A stretch of DNA of 64,000 nt. Origin: Crocinitomicaceae bacterium (GTDB taxonomy: Bacteria > Bacteroidota > Bacteroidia > Flavobacteriales_D > Crocinitomicaceae). Made by a program: the position numbers and the translations under genes. Location: contig JAMLHA010000002.1 in NCBI GenBank assembly GCA_023957475.1, positions 206,420-270,419 of the forward strand. The letters run 5' to 3'. Under the pieces are notes generated by a model. That model saw only the letters and a list, made by a program, of their open reading frames with translations. It made no database searches and was not told the DNA's origin. Within the stretch, counting starts at the first letter, position 1. Each line of letters opens with the position of its first letter. Of this stretch, positions 33,737 to 43,818 are shown one piece after another.

Positions 33737-34185
33737 TACAAATCTTTTATGACATGTGTAACAATTCCCCAGATTATCAAGGTGTTTTCTTCTGTTACTT
33801 TAATTGGTTGATACGCTTCGTTTTCTGGAAGTAACCATACTTCATTTTTGGATATTTTAATCCGTTTGGCGGTAAATTCTCCGTCGATAAAACAAACGGC
33901 AATTTTTCCATTGATAGGTTCCAAACTTTTGTCAATAATCAACAAGTCACCATCATCTATTCCAGCGTTTTTTAGCGAAAAACCTTTCACACGACCATAA
34001 AATGTGGCACTGGGATGTTTGATAAGGTGCTTGTTTAAATCAATGGTGATGTCAATGAAATCCAAAGCAGGAGAGGGAAATCCGGCACTGATTCCACTGT
34101 CAATATAAGGTAGGTGTAATTGCGAAACGGTATCCGCCGAAAACAAATCAATGCTCGTTCCTGTATGTAATTTTAATGCACTCAT
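33736..34185 (-). CDS. umuD: UmuD-like S24 peptidase/polymerase V accessory subunit
   Basis: 149 residues from ATG 34185; a TTG five codons upstream lies in the promoter and is rejected. FPSPALDF near 26 is close to the usual self-cleavage region. VKGFSLKNAGI carries the nucleophile Ser (family wording is GDSM, here GFSL), and GEFTAKRI carries the general-base Lys. It self-cleaves after DNA damage and then joins UmuC. Its promoter has an unusual palindrome at 34227-34245. I saw no lexA-like gene in the window. Confidence 0.88.
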   Translation of the reverse strand: MSALKLHTGTSIDLFSADTVSQLHLPYIDSGISAGFPSPALDFIDITIDLNKHLIKHPSATFYGRVKGFSLKNAGIDDGDLLIIDKSLEPINGKIAVCFIDGEFTAKRIKISKNEVWLLPENEAYQPIKVTEENTLIIWGIVTHVIKDL

Positions 34186-34197
34186 GTTGGTTGAAAA

Positions 34198-34245
34198 CAA
34201 AGTTAAGGCTAAAAATAGAATTTTGAAACGTATTTTTTTTACGTT
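34198..34245 (-). promoter_or_regulatory. umuDC promoter and candidate operator
   Basis: TAACTTTG on the minus strand (34198-34205) is the -7 element, 12 bases before ATG 34185. AACGTA-N7-TACGTT (34227-34245) is a perfect 6/6 inverted repeat just upstream of the -33 region. Damage control at this site is inferred. Confidence 0.55.
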
Positions 34246-34363
34246 GTTGAAATCTTTTATTCAGCTAAAATACGTTTTATCAATTCCCAATTAATGAATA
34301 CTATCATATAGTACAAATGTACTATTTTTTGTAGCAATTATATTTTGTTTCTTTGTAGTTGCA

Positions 34364-35971
34364 ATGAATGGCGTTTTTCGACGAATAGTAACTGTTTTCT
34401 TTGTGATGAACTGGTGTTCCTCACATGCACAGGATCGATATGCGCTTTATGAAAAAGCTGATAGTCATTTTGTTGCTACCGAATACGTGCAAGCTCAAAA
34501 GACGTATTTCAATGTGTTGAACCTTTCTGAAAAGGCGAAAGACATTAATTTGATTATAAAAACAAAAAGAAAAATAGCATTTTGCCACTATTACATGAGG
34601 GATAAACCTGTTGCATTGTCGTGGTTACACCAAGCATTGGCTCTCATAAATGAGCACAAAAAGGATTCATTGCGATCAGATACCTATTATACCATTGGTG
34701 TGATGCACATCGAATTGGGGCATGTTGACTCAGCAGAATATTATGCAAAACAAGCCATAGACCTGTTTATTAAGAACAAAGATTATACCAAAGTTTCTCA
34801 AACGTATTCTGCTCTGAGTGATATTTATTTAAACACAACCAAAGATTTTGAAAAAGCAAAAGCAACCATTCTAAAAGCAGAAAAATACGCCAATCTATCT
34901 GATCAAGATTATGTTAAAGCCTTTGTAAACATGAAATGGTATTTTCTTTATGCTACCTTGAAAAAAGATTATAAAACAGCATTGACCTATGTGAACAAGG
35001 CAGAAAAATTGTATCTAAAAGATGATAATCGAGAAGGAATCATGTATGCCTACAATCAAAAAGCTTATTGTTTAGCCTATCTTGGAGATACATCGTCGGC
35101 TGCATACATGAATAAATGGTTTGCATTCAAAGATTCCATATTCAACATAGAAAAGGCCAATGGAATGGCGATGTATGAAAAACAGTACGAAATTCATAAG
35201 AAAGAAATTGAAAACAAACTACTTAGAAAAGAAAACGAATCCAACCATTTTCAATTAAAAGCACGCAACTATGCCATTGTTCTATTTGTTATTTTAATTC
35301 TATTAATTGTATCCATTGGTTTTCGAATCATCAATCACCAAAAGTTAAAACGACAACACCAAGAAATTGATTATTTGAATCAAATTCAGCAAGATAAGGA
35401 ACGCATTGCACGTGATTTGCACGATAATGTTGGTGGACAACTTTCGTACATCAATTATTGCCTTGATGGATTGGATGAAGAACCTAAAGAAAAACAACAG
35501 GAAATTGTGAGCAATCTTACACAATCGGTAAAAAATGTCATTGGAAGCATCCGCGAAACGATTTGGGCAATTAGTGGTGTTAATATGTCGATAGTTGATT
35601 TTTCTGATAAATTAAAAGTTTATACAAAGAAATTGTTCCAACACACTAGTACAAAAGTCGTCTTTAATGAATCAATTCAATCAAAAAGAGAGTTGAATGC
35701 ACTGCAAGGATTAAATTTATACCGCATTTGTCAAGAAATTCTTGCCAATACGTTGAAACATGCCAAAGCAACTACTATTGAGTTGACTTTTGAGGAGCAA
35801 GATGGTAAAATTAAAATCGTAATAAGTGACAATGGTGTAGGGTTTGATACAAAATGCCAAGAATGTGGGTTAGGTTTGCAAAATATCAAAGAACGAGCAA
35901 GTGAATTTGATATCAAATACCGTGTTGATTCACAACAAAATAAAGGGACAACTTACACCCTTTTTGTTTAA
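34364..35971 (+). CDS. TPR-containing sensor histidine kinase (NarL/DesK type)
   Basis: 535 residues. A signal peptide (about 1-22, ending SSHAQ) leads a periplasmic array of TPR-like repeats (about 25-290). A single helix AIVLFVILILLIVSIGF near 304-322 crosses the inner membrane. A HisKA_3 domain has RIARDLHDNVGGQLSYI with the phospho-accepting His near 352, and the HATPase domain has RICQEILANTLKHA and ISDNGVGFD, then GLGLQNIKERA. It phosphorylates the response regulator encoded 35 bases downstream. The TPR sensor is a common Bacteroidota arrangement; the signal is unknown. Confidence 0.9.
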   Translation: MNGVFRRIVTVFFVMNWCSSHAQDRYALYEKADSHFVATEYVQAQKTYFNVLNLSEKAKDINLIIKTKRKIAFCHYYMRDKPVALSWLHQALALINEHKKDSLRSDTYYTIGVMHIELGHVDSAEYYAKQAIDLFIKNKDYTKVSQTYSALSDIYLNTTKDFEKAKATILKAEKYANLSDQDYVKAFVNMKWYFLYATLKKDYKTALTYVNKAEKLYLKDDNREGIMYAYNQKAYCLAYLGDTSSAAYMNKWFAFKDSIFNIEKANGMAMYEKQYEIHKKEIENKLLRKENESNHFQLKARNYAIVLFVILILLIVSIGFRIINHQKLKRQHQEIDYLNQIQQDKERIARDLHDNVGGQLSYINYCLDGLDEEPKEKQQEIVSNLTQSVKNVIGSIRETIWAISGVNMSIVDFSDKLKVYTKKLFQHTSTKVVFNESIQSKRELNALQGLNLYRICQEILANTLKHAKATTIELTFEEQDGKIKIVISDNGVGFDTKCQECGLGLQNIKERASEFDIKYRVDSQQNKGTTYTLFV

Positions 35972-36006
35972 ATGAAAGGAATGCTTAAATTTGAAAAAAA
36001 TAACGT

Positions 36007-36669
36007 ATGATTTATATTGCAATTGTTGATGATAAAAAGGACATCCGCTTGATGTTGGAAGAAAAATTTAATCGTTTTTCAGATATAAACGTACTGTTTA
36101 CAGCAGAAAATGGAAAAGATTTTTTAGAAAAGATGAAAGAAGCAAGAAAAGCAATTGCTCCAGAAGTTGTTTTGATGGATATTGATATGCCAGTTATGAA
36201 TGGTATAGATGCCGTTGCCGAAGGCAAAGCAAGATTTCCCAATACGAGCTACATGATGTTGACTATTTTTGATGAAGATGAAAAAATCTTTAGAGCAATA
36301 AAATCTGGGGCAGAAGGGTACATGTTGAAAGATGAACCCATCGAAAAAATAAGAGAAGCCATAGACAATCTTTTAAAAAATGAAGGTGCACCTATGTCGC
36401 CCAGTATTGCTAGAAAAGTATTGAATTTACTAACGAATTCCAATAACGTATTTGACAAAGTAGAAAAAGAAGTTTCAGAAAACGATTACAACTTAACAGA
36501 ACGAGAAAAAGAAATTCTTCATTTGCTTGTAGATGGGTTGGAATACAAGGAAATTGGACAAAAATTAAATTTAAGTCACAATACGGTTCGAAATAATATT
36601 ACAAAAATTTATTCAAAATTACACGTAACATCCAGAATGCAAGCGGCTAAATTGCTTAATAAAGGATAA
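36007..36669 (+). CDS. NarL/FixJ-type response regulator
   Basis: 220 residues. The receiver domain (about 1-120) has acidic pair DD near 8-9, phospho-acceptor Asp in LMDIDMPVMNG near 58, the Thr of LTIFD and the Lys of MLKDEP. The LuxR-type helix-turn-helix (about 155-218) has LTEREKEILHLLVDG and NLSHNTVRNNITKIYSKL. It is the DNA-binding partner of the kinase just upstream. Target promoters cannot be read from this window. Confidence 0.92.
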   Translation: MIYIAIVDDKKDIRLMLEEKFNRFSDINVLFTAENGKDFLEKMKEARKAIAPEVVLMDIDMPVMNGIDAVAEGKARFPNTSYMMLTIFDEDEKIFRAIKSGAEGYMLKDEPIEKIREAIDNLLKNEGAPMSPSIARKVLNLLTNSNNVFDKVEKEVSENDYNLTEREKEILHLLVDGLEYKEIGQKLNLSHNTVRNNITKIYSKLHVTSRMQAAKLLNKG

Positions 36670-36728
36670 TCTTTGAAAGTTTAATGAGATGATTTTTCAT
36701 TTTTCTTTTTCATATCTCAACATTTTTT

Positions 36729-36736
36729 TAACTTTG
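36729..36736 (+). promoter_or_regulatory. -7 element of pdhB
   Basis: TAACTTTG, 34 bases before the start codon at 36771. It separates pdhB from the two-component genes. Confidence 0.55.
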
Positions 36737-36770
36737 ACACTTCCCAAGAGGAAAAACGCATTTTTTTGAT

Positions 36771-37751
36771 ATGAAGACAGTACAGTTTAGAGAAGCGTTG
36801 CGTGAAGCAATGACAGAAGAAATGAGAAGAGATTCAAGCATCTTCTTAATGGGAGAAGAAGTAGCTGAATACAATGGAGCCTATAAGGTTTCACAAGGTA
36901 TGTTGGATGAATTTGGACCGGATCGTGTGGTTGATACCCCAATTGCAGAATTAGGTTTTGCAGGGATTGGTGTTGGTGCTTCGATGAATGGATTGCGCCC
37001 TATTGTAGAGTTTATGACTTGGAATTTTGCCATTCTTGCCGCTGATCAAATTATCAATAGTGCTGCAAAAATGTTGCAAATGTCTGGCGGACAATACCAT
37101 TGCCCAATTGTGTTTAGAGGAGGTAATGGACAAGCTGGTCAGTTGGGAGCAACACACTCTCAAAGTTTTGAATCGTTTTATGCGCATGTGCCAGGATTGA
37201 AAGTGGTAACTCCGTCAACTCCTTATGATGCAAAAGGATTGTTAAAATCTGCTATTCGAGATAATGACCCAATCGTTTTCATGGAATCTGAAAAAATGTA
37301 TGGTGACAAAGGTGAAATTCCAGAAGGTGAATACCTTATTCCAATTGGAGTTGCTGATGTGAAAAGAAAAGGAACCGATGTAACCATTGTTTCATTCGGA
37401 AAAATAATCAAAGTTGCGCAAGCTGCTGCAGAAGAATTGGCTAAAGAAGGAGTAGAAGTTGAAATTGTTGATTTACGCACAGTTCGCCCAATTGATTATG
37501 CCGCTGTTGTTGAATCTGTGAAAAAAACAAACAGATGTGTAGTTGTTGAAGAATCTTGGCCATTGGCTTCTATTTCATCAGAAATTGCTTACCACTTGCA
37601 ACGTTATGCGTTTGATTACTTGGATGCACCAGTGTTTCGAGTAACTCAAACAGATACCCCTTTTCCGTTCTCTACATCACTTATTGATGAGGCATTGCCA
37701 AATGTTGAACGTGTTGTAAAAGCAGTTAAAACAGTTTTATACAGAAATTAA
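36771..37751 (+). CDS. pdhB: Pyruvate dehydrogenase E1 component, beta subunit
   Basis: 326 residues. FREALREAMTEEMRRDSSIFLMGEEV (residues 4-29, cited by position) opens the thiamine-diphosphate-binding half. DTPIAELGFAGIGVGASMNG, NFAILAADQIINSAAK and VFRGGNGQAGQLGATHSQ form the cofactor and interface core. EIVDLRTVRPID and VVVEESW mark the C-terminal transketolase-like domain. With an alpha subunit encoded elsewhere it decarboxylates pyruvate and hands acetyl to lipoyl-E2. Branched-chain 2-oxoacid specificity is possible, but the wording fits PdhB. Confidence 0.92.
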   Translation: MKTVQFREALREAMTEEMRRDSSIFLMGEEVAEYNGAYKVSQGMLDEFGPDRVVDTPIAELGFAGIGVGASMNGLRPIVEFMTWNFAILAADQIINSAAKMLQMSGGQYHCPIVFRGGNGQAGQLGATHSQSFESFYAHVPGLKVVTPSTPYDAKGLLKSAIRDNDPIVFMESEKMYGDKGEIPEGEYLIPIGVADVKRKGTDVTIVSFGKIIKVAQAAAEELAKEGVEVEIVDLRTVRPIDYAAVVESVKKTNRCVVVEESWPLASISSEIAYHLQRYAFDYLDAPVFRVTQTDTPFPFSTSLIDEALPNVERVVKAVKTVLYRN

Positions 37752-37802
37752 TATCTAAGGAAGATTTCAATGTGAAAACTTCTTTACTAATTAACGAATT
37801 AA

Positions 37803-39221
37803 ATGGTATTTAGCAGTATCTATTTCCTGCTTTACTTCTTGCCAATATTTTTATTGGTTTACCATTTTATTCATCCAACTTACAAAAACTATTGGATTTT
37901 ATTTGCCAGTATCTTCTTTTATGCTTGGGGAGCTCCTTTGTTTGTTTTTGCAGTGTTGGGAACCACAATCGTAGATTTTTTTATAGTCAATCAAATCTAT
38001 AAAGCACCCGCAATTCATAAAAAGAAATGGTTGATTGCATCGTTGGTTTTAAACCTTGGAATGCTTTCCTATTTTAAATACGCCAATTTCTTTATCGATA
38101 ATTTGAATGCTGCTTTGCAATCGATGGGAGTGGTAACAATTGAGTGGACAGCAATAGCATTGCCTATAGGAATCTCGTTTTATATTTTTCAGTCAATTAC
38201 CTATGCTGTTGATGTGTATCGAGGAGTAAATCCACCAGTGAAAAATCTGGCAAATTACTTGTTGTACATTCTACTGTTTCCTCAAATGATAGCCGGACCG
38301 ATAGTTAAATACCACCAAATATCCGATCAAATTGCAGAACGCAAAGAAACAATTGATGATAAATTGCTTGGCTTTTACCGTTTTTGCATTGGATTGGCAA
38401 AAAAAACATTGGTAGCCAATGTGTTGGCAGGATATGCCGATCAATTATTGGGAGGAACGATTGCAGATGCTTCTTCAAGTACTATTTGGATGGGGATAGT
38501 GGCCTATACTTTCCAAATTTATTTCGACTTTTCAGGATATTCCGATATGGCGATTGGCCTTGCAAGAATGATGGGGTTCACATTCCCAGAAAACTTCAAT
38601 TCACCTTATTTGTCAAGAAGCATCACTGAATTTTGGCGAAGATGGCACATGACATTGGGTGCATTTATGAAAGAATACTTATACATTCCATTGGGAGGAA
38701 ATCGCGTGAAATCTGCTGGTAGAATGTATTTTAATTTGGGTGTTGTTTTTCTATTATCGGGACTTTGGCATGGAGCATCGTGGAATTTCGTGCTGTGGGG
38801 TGCTTTTCACGGGTTGTTTTTAATCTTGGATAAGATGTTCCTTCTTCAATTATTGAATAAGTTGGGTGGTGTACTTTCAACAATAATTACATTTTTCATT
38901 GTTGCGGTTGGTTGGGCTATTTTCAGAATGGAAGACTTTGACAGCATGATACTCGTGTTAAAAAAACTATTTGCCTTTGATTTTTCATCTTCTGAGTTCG
39001 TCTTTGTAGATTATTGGGTAGTCTTGATTGTTGCCATCTTTTTCTCTATTATTACGGTGTTTGGCTTTGGAAAAAGAGCAGAAACGTATTTTTTCTTTCA
39101 AAAAGAAGTGAGTGTTGGTCATCAATTGATACAATTTGTTGTAGCCATGATTTTGTTTGTTTTAAGTTTGGCATCCATAACTGCTTCCGACTTTAATCCA
39201 TTTATTTATTTTAGATTTTGA
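37803..39221 (+). CDS. MBOAT-family O-acyltransferase (AlgI-like)
   Basis: 472 residues with about 10-11 transmembrane helices. FWRRWHMTLGAFMKEYLYIP (about 278-297) and GLWHGASWNFVLWGAFHG (about 319-336) hold the conserved membrane His. PQMIAGPIVKY near 163 is the other AlgI-type signature. It moves an acyl (usually acetyl) group across the inner membrane for O-acylation of an exported glycan or cell-wall sugar. The AlgX/AlgJ-like gene overlaps its stop by four bases and would complete the transfer in the periplasm. Confidence 0.92.
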   Translation: MVFSSIYFLLYFLPIFLLVYHFIHPTYKNYWILFASIFFYAWGAPLFVFAVLGTTIVDFFIVNQIYKAPAIHKKKWLIASLVLNLGMLSYFKYANFFIDNLNAALQSMGVVTIEWTAIALPIGISFYIFQSITYAVDVYRGVNPPVKNLANYLLYILLFPQMIAGPIVKYHQISDQIAERKETIDDKLLGFYRFCIGLAKKTLVANVLAGYADQLLGGTIADASSSTIWMGIVAYTFQIYFDFSGYSDMAIGLARMMGFTFPENFNSPYLSRSITEFWRRWHMTLGAFMKEYLYIPLGGNRVKSAGRMYFNLGVVFLLSGLWHGASWNFVLWGAFHGLFLILDKMFLLQLLNKLGGVLSTIITFFIVAVGWAIFRMEDFDSMILVLKKLFAFDFSSSEFVFVDYWVVLIVAIFFSIITVFGFGKRAETYFFFQKEVSVGHQLIQFVVAMILFVLSLASITASDFNPFIYFRF

Positions 39222-40345
39222 TGAATAAGTACGGTCAACATATCAAAAATGGGTTGTTTCTGCTGGTGATAGCGCTACTATTTACACCACTTATTCAAGA
39301 AAAATTTAAAGTGTTTAAAGTTGTGCCGCTAAATGGAGTTGCAGAAGCCATTGATGACCCATTTATAACCAAGCAAACGTGGTTTAGTGGAAAGTACCAA
39401 GAAGCACAAGAACGCTATGTAAAAAGAAACTATGGCTTGAGAGAGCCATTAGTGCGTATTTACAATCAGTGGAATTATACCTTTTATAAAAAGTCAGCAG
39501 TTAGTTGGTTGGAAATCGGTAGCGATAATTACTTGTATGAAACAAATTACATTAAAGCAGCGTTAGGATTGGATTACATGGGAGAAGAACGTATTTTGGA
39601 GCAAACAAAACAGTTGAAGAGAATTGCCGATACACTTCAAAAACACCATGTTGATTTAATTGTGCTTTTAGCGCCTGGAAAAGGTAGTTTTTATTCGGAC
39701 AATTTTCCTTCCTATTATAAAGGTATAAAAAAAGGAAAAACTAATAGCGAAGATTTTAGAAAATGCTTTCAGCAAGAAGGAATTCACTTTTTCGATGCCA
39801 ATGCATGGTTTTTGGAATTAAAGAAAAGAGGAGATACAAATAAATTATTTTCCAAAACAGGTATTCATTGGAGTAAGTATGGGGAGTATATTGTAGCCGA
39901 TTCTTTATTGAAGTACCTCAGAGCAGTTACTCAAAAACCGTTTCCATCAATTCAGTTGGATAAGATGGATTATTCGGAGCAATTGAGAAGTACAGATAAC
40001 GATATTTGGAAAGGTATGGATATTTATAGTAACATCCCTGATTTTAAAATGGCATATCCGCAAACGCACAGAACGAATGTAACGTTAAACCAAACAAAGG
40101 TTGTAACTATAGCTGATAGTTATTATTGGGGGATGTATAAAGCAGGATTGTCACAAGATTATTTTAACAATGGTGAATTCTGGTATTATTTTCATGAAAG
40201 GTATTTGCATCCAGAGAAGAAACCTCTTTTATTATCCGAAATTGATTTTAAGAAAGAACTATTAAAAAACGATGTTGTATTATTAATCTGTACAGATGCC
40301 AATTTGCCACATTTTGGTTTTGGGCTTCTTGAGCAATTCAAATAG
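39218..40345 (+). CDS. AlgJ/AlgX-like SGNH acyl-transfer partner
   Basis: 375 residues. An N-terminal signal-anchor (about 12-26, GLFLLVIALLFTPLI) puts the domain in the periplasm. VLLAPGKGSFYSDNFP near 145-160, then GIHWSKYGEY with the His typical of the SGNH/DHHW acetyltransferase group near 217-226, and ADSYYWGM near 298 with the likely nucleophile Ser. It pairs with the overlapping MBOAT protein to O-acetylate a polysaccharide. The acceptor is unknown, but the capsule locus in this window is a candidate. Confidence 0.8.
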   Translation: MMNKYGQHIKNGLFLLVIALLFTPLIQEKFKVFKVVPLNGVAEAIDDPFITKQTWFSGKYQEAQERYVKRNYGLREPLVRIYNQWNYTFYKKSAVSWLEIGSDNYLYETNYIKAALGLDYMGEERILEQTKQLKRIADTLQKHHVDLIVLLAPGKGSFYSDNFPSYYKGIKKGKTNSEDFRKCFQQEGIHFFDANAWFLELKKRGDTNKLFSKTGIHWSKYGEYIVADSLLKYLRAVTQKPFPSIQLDKMDYSEQLRSTDNDIWKGMDIYSNIPDFKMAYPQTHRTNVTLNQTKVVTIADSYYWGMYKAGLSQDYFNNGEFWYYFHERYLHPEKKPLLLSEIDFKKELLKNDVVLLICTDANLPHFGFGLLEQFK

Positions 40346-40406
40346 TAGTTTTTCGAAAATTATTTTACATAAATGACTGAAAATCTTTATTTTTTTTCAT
40401 CAATTA

Positions 40407-40460
40407 TTGTTTTGTAAAAATATTGTCATATATTTGCACCCCTCAAAGTGTATTTTGAGG
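40407..40460 (+). promoter_or_regulatory. rpsL operon promoter and leader hairpin
   Basis: TTG (40407-40409), 19 bases, TATATTTG (40429-40436), then CACC and a hairpin CCTCAAA (40441-40447)/TTTGAGG (40454-40460) at the very start of the transcript. About 40 AT-rich bases follow before ATG 40503. This is the main promoter of the ribosomal superoperon. Confidence 0.75.
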
Positions 40461-40502
40461 TGATTTATATATTAATTAAATTTTAAAAATTAAGAGTATT
40501 TT

Positions 40503-40880
40503 ATGCCAACTATTCAACAATTAGTTCGCAAGGGAAGAACAGCGGTAGAGAAGAAATCAAAATCTGCTGCACTTGATTCATGTCCACAGCGTAAAGGAGT
40601 TTGTGTAAGGGTTTACACAACTACTCCTAAGAAGCCGAACTCTGCAATGCGTAAAGTTGCAAGGGTGCGTTTAACTAACGGTAAGGAAGTGAACGCTTAC
40701 ATCGGTGGAGAAGGTCACAATTTACAAGAACACTCATTAGTATTAGTACGTGGAGGAAGGGTTAAAGACCTTCCAGGTGTACGTTACCACATTGTACGTG
40801 GTGCTGAAGATACTGCGGGTGTTGAAGGAAGAAGACAGCGTCGTTCTAAATACGGTGCAAAAAGACCTAAACAAAAATAA
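40503..40880 (+). CDS. rpsL: Ribosomal protein S12
   Basis: 125 residues. It sits at the decoding centre of the 30S subunit and checks codon pairing. [15 protein letters not shown] (the streptomycin-region Lys is in KKPNS) and [18 protein letters not shown] are conserved. It heads the str gene group and the long superoperon, so its leader hairpin could affect all downstream genes. The wild-type-like Lys of the K43 position is present. Confidence 0.97.
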   Translation: MPTIQQLVRKGRTAVEKKSKSAALDSCPQRKGVCVRVYTTTPKKPNSAMRKVARVRLTNGKEVNAYIGGEGHNLQEHSLVLVRGGRVKDLPGVRYHIVRGAEDTAGVEGRRQRRSKYGAKRPKQK

Positions 40881-40899
40881 TCGTTAAAGCTGTTAAGAA

Positions 40900-41370
40900 A
40901 TGAGAAGAAGAAAAGCAAAAAAGATAACCGTACTTCCTGATCCACGTTTTCAGGATGCTCAAGTTACAAAGTTTGTTAACAACTTGATGTATGACGGTAA
41001 GAAAAGTGTTGCATTTAAGATTTTTTATGATGCAATTGATATTGTAGATAAAAAAGTAGAGGATGTTACAGGATTGGAGACTTTTAAAAAGGCTTTAGAA
41101 AATGTTGCACCTCCAGTTGAGGTACGTTCAAGAAGAGTTGGAGGAGCTACATTCCAAATTCCTACTCCTGTACGTGAATCAAGAAAGCAATCTCTTGCTA
41201 TGAAATGGTTAATTGGTTATGCTCGTAAGCGTAATGAAAAAACAATGGCTGGTAAATTAGCATCAGAAATTATTGCAGCTTCTAAAGAAGAAGGTGCTGC
41301 TTATAAAAAGAAAGAAGATACATTGAGAATGGCAGAAGCAAACAAAGCATTCTCTCACTTTAGATTTTAA
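40900..41370 (+). CDS. rpsG: Ribosomal protein S7
   Basis: 156 residues, a primary 16S rRNA binder that nucleates the 30S head near the E site. [17 protein letters not shown] at the start, [20 protein letters not shown] and [10 protein letters not shown] at the end match S7. It follows rpsL by 19 bases and precedes fusA by five. Confidence 0.97.
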   Translation: MRRRKAKKITVLPDPRFQDAQVTKFVNNLMYDGKKSVAFKIFYDAIDIVDKKVEDVTGLETFKKALENVAPPVEVRSRRVGGATFQIPTPVRESRKQSLAMKWLIGYARKRNEKTMAGKLASEIIAASKEEGAAYKKKEDTLRMAEANKAFSHFRF

Positions 41371-41375
41371 TAACG

Positions 41376-43481
41376 ATGGCAAGAGATCTTAAATATACAA
41401 GAAATATTGGTATTGCAGCACATATTGATGCTGGTAAGACAACTACAACTGAGCGTATTTTGTACTACTCAGGTGTAAATCACAAATTAGGTGAAACGCA
41501 CCAAGGTTCAGCTACAACTGACTGGATGGAGCAAGAAGCTGAAAGAGGTATTACAATTACATCTGCTGCAGTTACAGTTCCATGGAAATACAATGGAAAT
41601 ACATACCAAATTAACGTAATTGATACTCCGGGACACGTTGACTTTACAGTTGAGGTGAATCGTTCTTTACGTGTATTAGATGGTTTGGTATTCTTGTTCT
41701 CAGCTGTTGATGGTGTTGAGCCTCAATCTGAAACAAACTGGCGATTGGCAAACAACTACAACGTTCCACGTATTGGTTTCGTTAATAAAATGGACCGTCA
41801 AGGAGCTGATTTCTTAAATGTTTGTCGTCAAGTGAAAGACATGTTAGGAAGTAATTCATTGCCATTGCAATTGCCGATTGGTGCAGAAGATGACTTCAAA
41901 GGAGTTATTGACTTAATCAACTTTAGAGCAATCGTTTGGAATGAAGAAGATAAAGGTATGACTTTCCAAGAAATCGAAATGCCAGCAGATTTAGTTGACG
42001 AAGCTACAGAAATGCGTGAGCACTTATTGGAGCAAGTAGCTGAATTTGATGATGCAATCATGGAAAAATACTTTGAAGATCCAAATTCAATCACAGAAGA
42101 GGAAGTATTAACTGCTTTACGTCAAGCTGTAATCGCTGGTAAAGTTGTTCCAATGATGTGTGGTTCTTCTTTCAAAAACAAAGGTGTTCAATCAATGTTG
42201 GATATGGTTATGGCATTGTTGCCTTCTCCATTGGATCAAGCAGCTATTGAAGGAACAGATCCTAAGACAGGTAATATGATTTCTCGTAAGCCTTCTTATG
42301 ATGAGCCTTTCTGTGGTTTAGCATTTAAAATTGCAACTGACCCTTATGTAGGTCGTTTGTGTTTCGTTAGAGCATATTCAGGTGTTTTACCTGCTGGTTC
42401 TTACATTTACAACCCACGTACAGATAATAAAGAACGTATTTCGCGTATCTTCCAAATGCACGCTAACAAACAAAATCAAATTGATTCGTTAGGAGCAGGG
42501 GATATTGGTGCAGTTGTAGGATTTAAAGATATTCGTACTGGGGACACATTGTGTGCAGAAGGTCACGGAATCATTTTGGAATCTATGGACTTCCCAGACC
42601 CAGTTATTGGTATTGCTATCGAGCCTAAAACACAAGCTGATACAGATAAATTGTCTATCGGATTGAATAAATTGGCAGAAGAAGATCCAACTTTCCAAGT
42701 TCATACAGACGAAGAAACTGGTCAAACAGTTATTTCAGGTATGGGTGAGTTGCACTTAGATATCATTATCGACCGTTTGAAAAGAGAGTTTAAGGTAGAA
42801 GTAAATCAAGGAGCTCCACAAGTTAGCTACCGTGAGGCAATTACATCTGCAGTTGATCACCGTGAAGTGTACAAAAAACAATCTGGAGGTCGTGGTAAAT
42901 TTGCAGATATCGTTGTTAAGATTTCTCCACAAACAAACCAAGAAAAAACAGGATTGGAATTCATTAACTCTATTAAAGGTGGTAACATTCCAAAAGAATT
43001 TATCCCTTCAGTAGAAAAAGGATTCAAAGAATCAATGAAAAATGGTGTATTGGCAGGATTCTTAGTTGAATCAATGATTGTTGAGTTAGTTGATGGTTCA
43101 TTCCACCCAGTTGACTCCGATTCATTGTCATTTGAATTAGCAGCTAAGATGGCTTATAGAGATGCATTGAAAAAATGTAACCCTGTATTGTTAGAGCCAA
43201 TCATGAAATTAGAAGTGGTTACTCCTGAAGAGAACATGGGGGATATCGTTGGTGACTTGAACCGTCGTAGAGGAGTTGTTCGTGGTATGGATGACAGAAA
43301 TGGAGCTAAAGTTGTTAAAGCAGACGTTCCATTGTCAGAAATGTTCGGATATGTTACTCAATTACGTACATTGTCTTCAGGTCGTGCAACATCTTCAATG
43401 GAATTATCGCACTATGCAGAAACACCTAAAAACGTTTCAGAAGAAGTAATTGCAAAAGTTAACGGAAAAGTAAAAGCATAA
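41376..43481 (+). CDS. fusA: Elongation factor G
   Basis: 701 residues, the GTPase that drives tRNA-mRNA translocation and, with RRF, ribosome recycling. G1 is [13 protein letters not shown]2 [10 protein letters not shown]3 DTPGHVDF and G4 NKMDRQGAD; domain IV has [17 protein letters not shown]. Length and motifs are normal for the housekeeping form. It lies between rpsG and rpsJ: a tuf gene is absent here, as is usual for str clusters of this phylum. Confidence 0.97.
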   Translation: MARDLKYTRNIGIAAHIDAGKTTTTERILYYSGVNHKLGETHQGSATTDWMEQEAERGITITSAAVTVPWKYNGNTYQINVIDTPGHVDFTVEVNRSLRVLDGLVFLFSAVDGVEPQSETNWRLANNYNVPRIGFVNKMDRQGADFLNVCRQVKDMLGSNSLPLQLPIGAEDDFKGVIDLINFRAIVWNEEDKGMTFQEIEMPADLVDEATEMREHLLEQVAEFDDAIMEKYFEDPNSITEEEVLTALRQAVIAGKVVPMMCGSSFKNKGVQSMLDMVMALLPSPLDQAAIEGTDPKTGNMISRKPSYDEPFCGLAFKIATDPYVGRLCFVRAYSGVLPAGSYIYNPRTDNKERISRIFQMHANKQNQIDSLGAGDIGAVVGFKDIRTGDTLCAEGHGIILESMDFPDPVIGIAIEPKTQADTDKLSIGLNKLAEEDPTFQVHTDEETGQTVISGMGELHLDIIIDRLKREFKVEVNQGAPQVSYREAITSAVDHREVYKKQSGGRGKFADIVVKISPQTNQEKTGLEFINSIKGGNIPKEFIPSVEKGFKESMKNGVLAGFLVESMIVELVDGSFHPVDSDSLSFELAAKMAYRDALKKCNPVLLEPIMKLEVVTPEENMGDIVGDLNRRRGVVRGMDDRNGAKVVKADVPLSEMFGYVTQLRTLSSGRATSSMELSHYAETPKNVSEEVIAKVNGKVKA

Positions 43482-43493
43482 TACATTAGTATA

Positions 43494-43799
43494 ATGAGCC
43501 AAAAAATTAGAATCAAATTAAAGTCATACGATCATAATTTAGTTGACAAGTCAGCTGAGAAGATTGTAAAAACGGTAAAGACTACAGGAGCTATCGTTAG
43601 TGGTCCAATTCCTTTGCCAACACACAAACGTATATACACAGTATTGCGTTCGCCACACGTAAACAAAAAAGCACGTGAGCAATTTGAATTGAATTCATAC
43701 AAACGTTTATTGGATATCTACAGCTCTTCTTCAAAGACAGTAGATGCGCTTATGCGTTTGGAGTTGCCAAGTGGTGTTGATGTAGAAATTAAAGTTTAA
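43494..43799 (+). CDS. rpsJ: Ribosomal protein S10
   Basis: 101 residues. [20 protein letters not shown] at the start and the mobile loop ending [17 protein letters not shown] are typical. It is a 30S head protein and, as NusE, part of antitermination complexes. Only 12 bases separate it from fusA, so there is no room for an E. coli-style S10 leader. Confidence 0.96.
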   Translation: MSQKIRIKLKSYDHNLVDKSAEKIVKTVKTTGAIVSGPIPLPTHKRIYTVLRSPHVNKKAREQFELNSYKRLLDIYSSSSKTVDALMRLELPSGVDVEIKV

Positions 43800-43818
43800 T
43801 TGTTAAATAATAAGTAAA

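Noticed and set aside
34186..34200. Longer start (TTG) for umuD
   Set aside because: It lies within or directly at the -7 element TAACTTTG; ATG 34185 is preferred.
43482..43493. E. coli-type S10 leader
   Set aside because: Only 12 bases separate fusA and rpsJ, too short for the L4-responsive structure.
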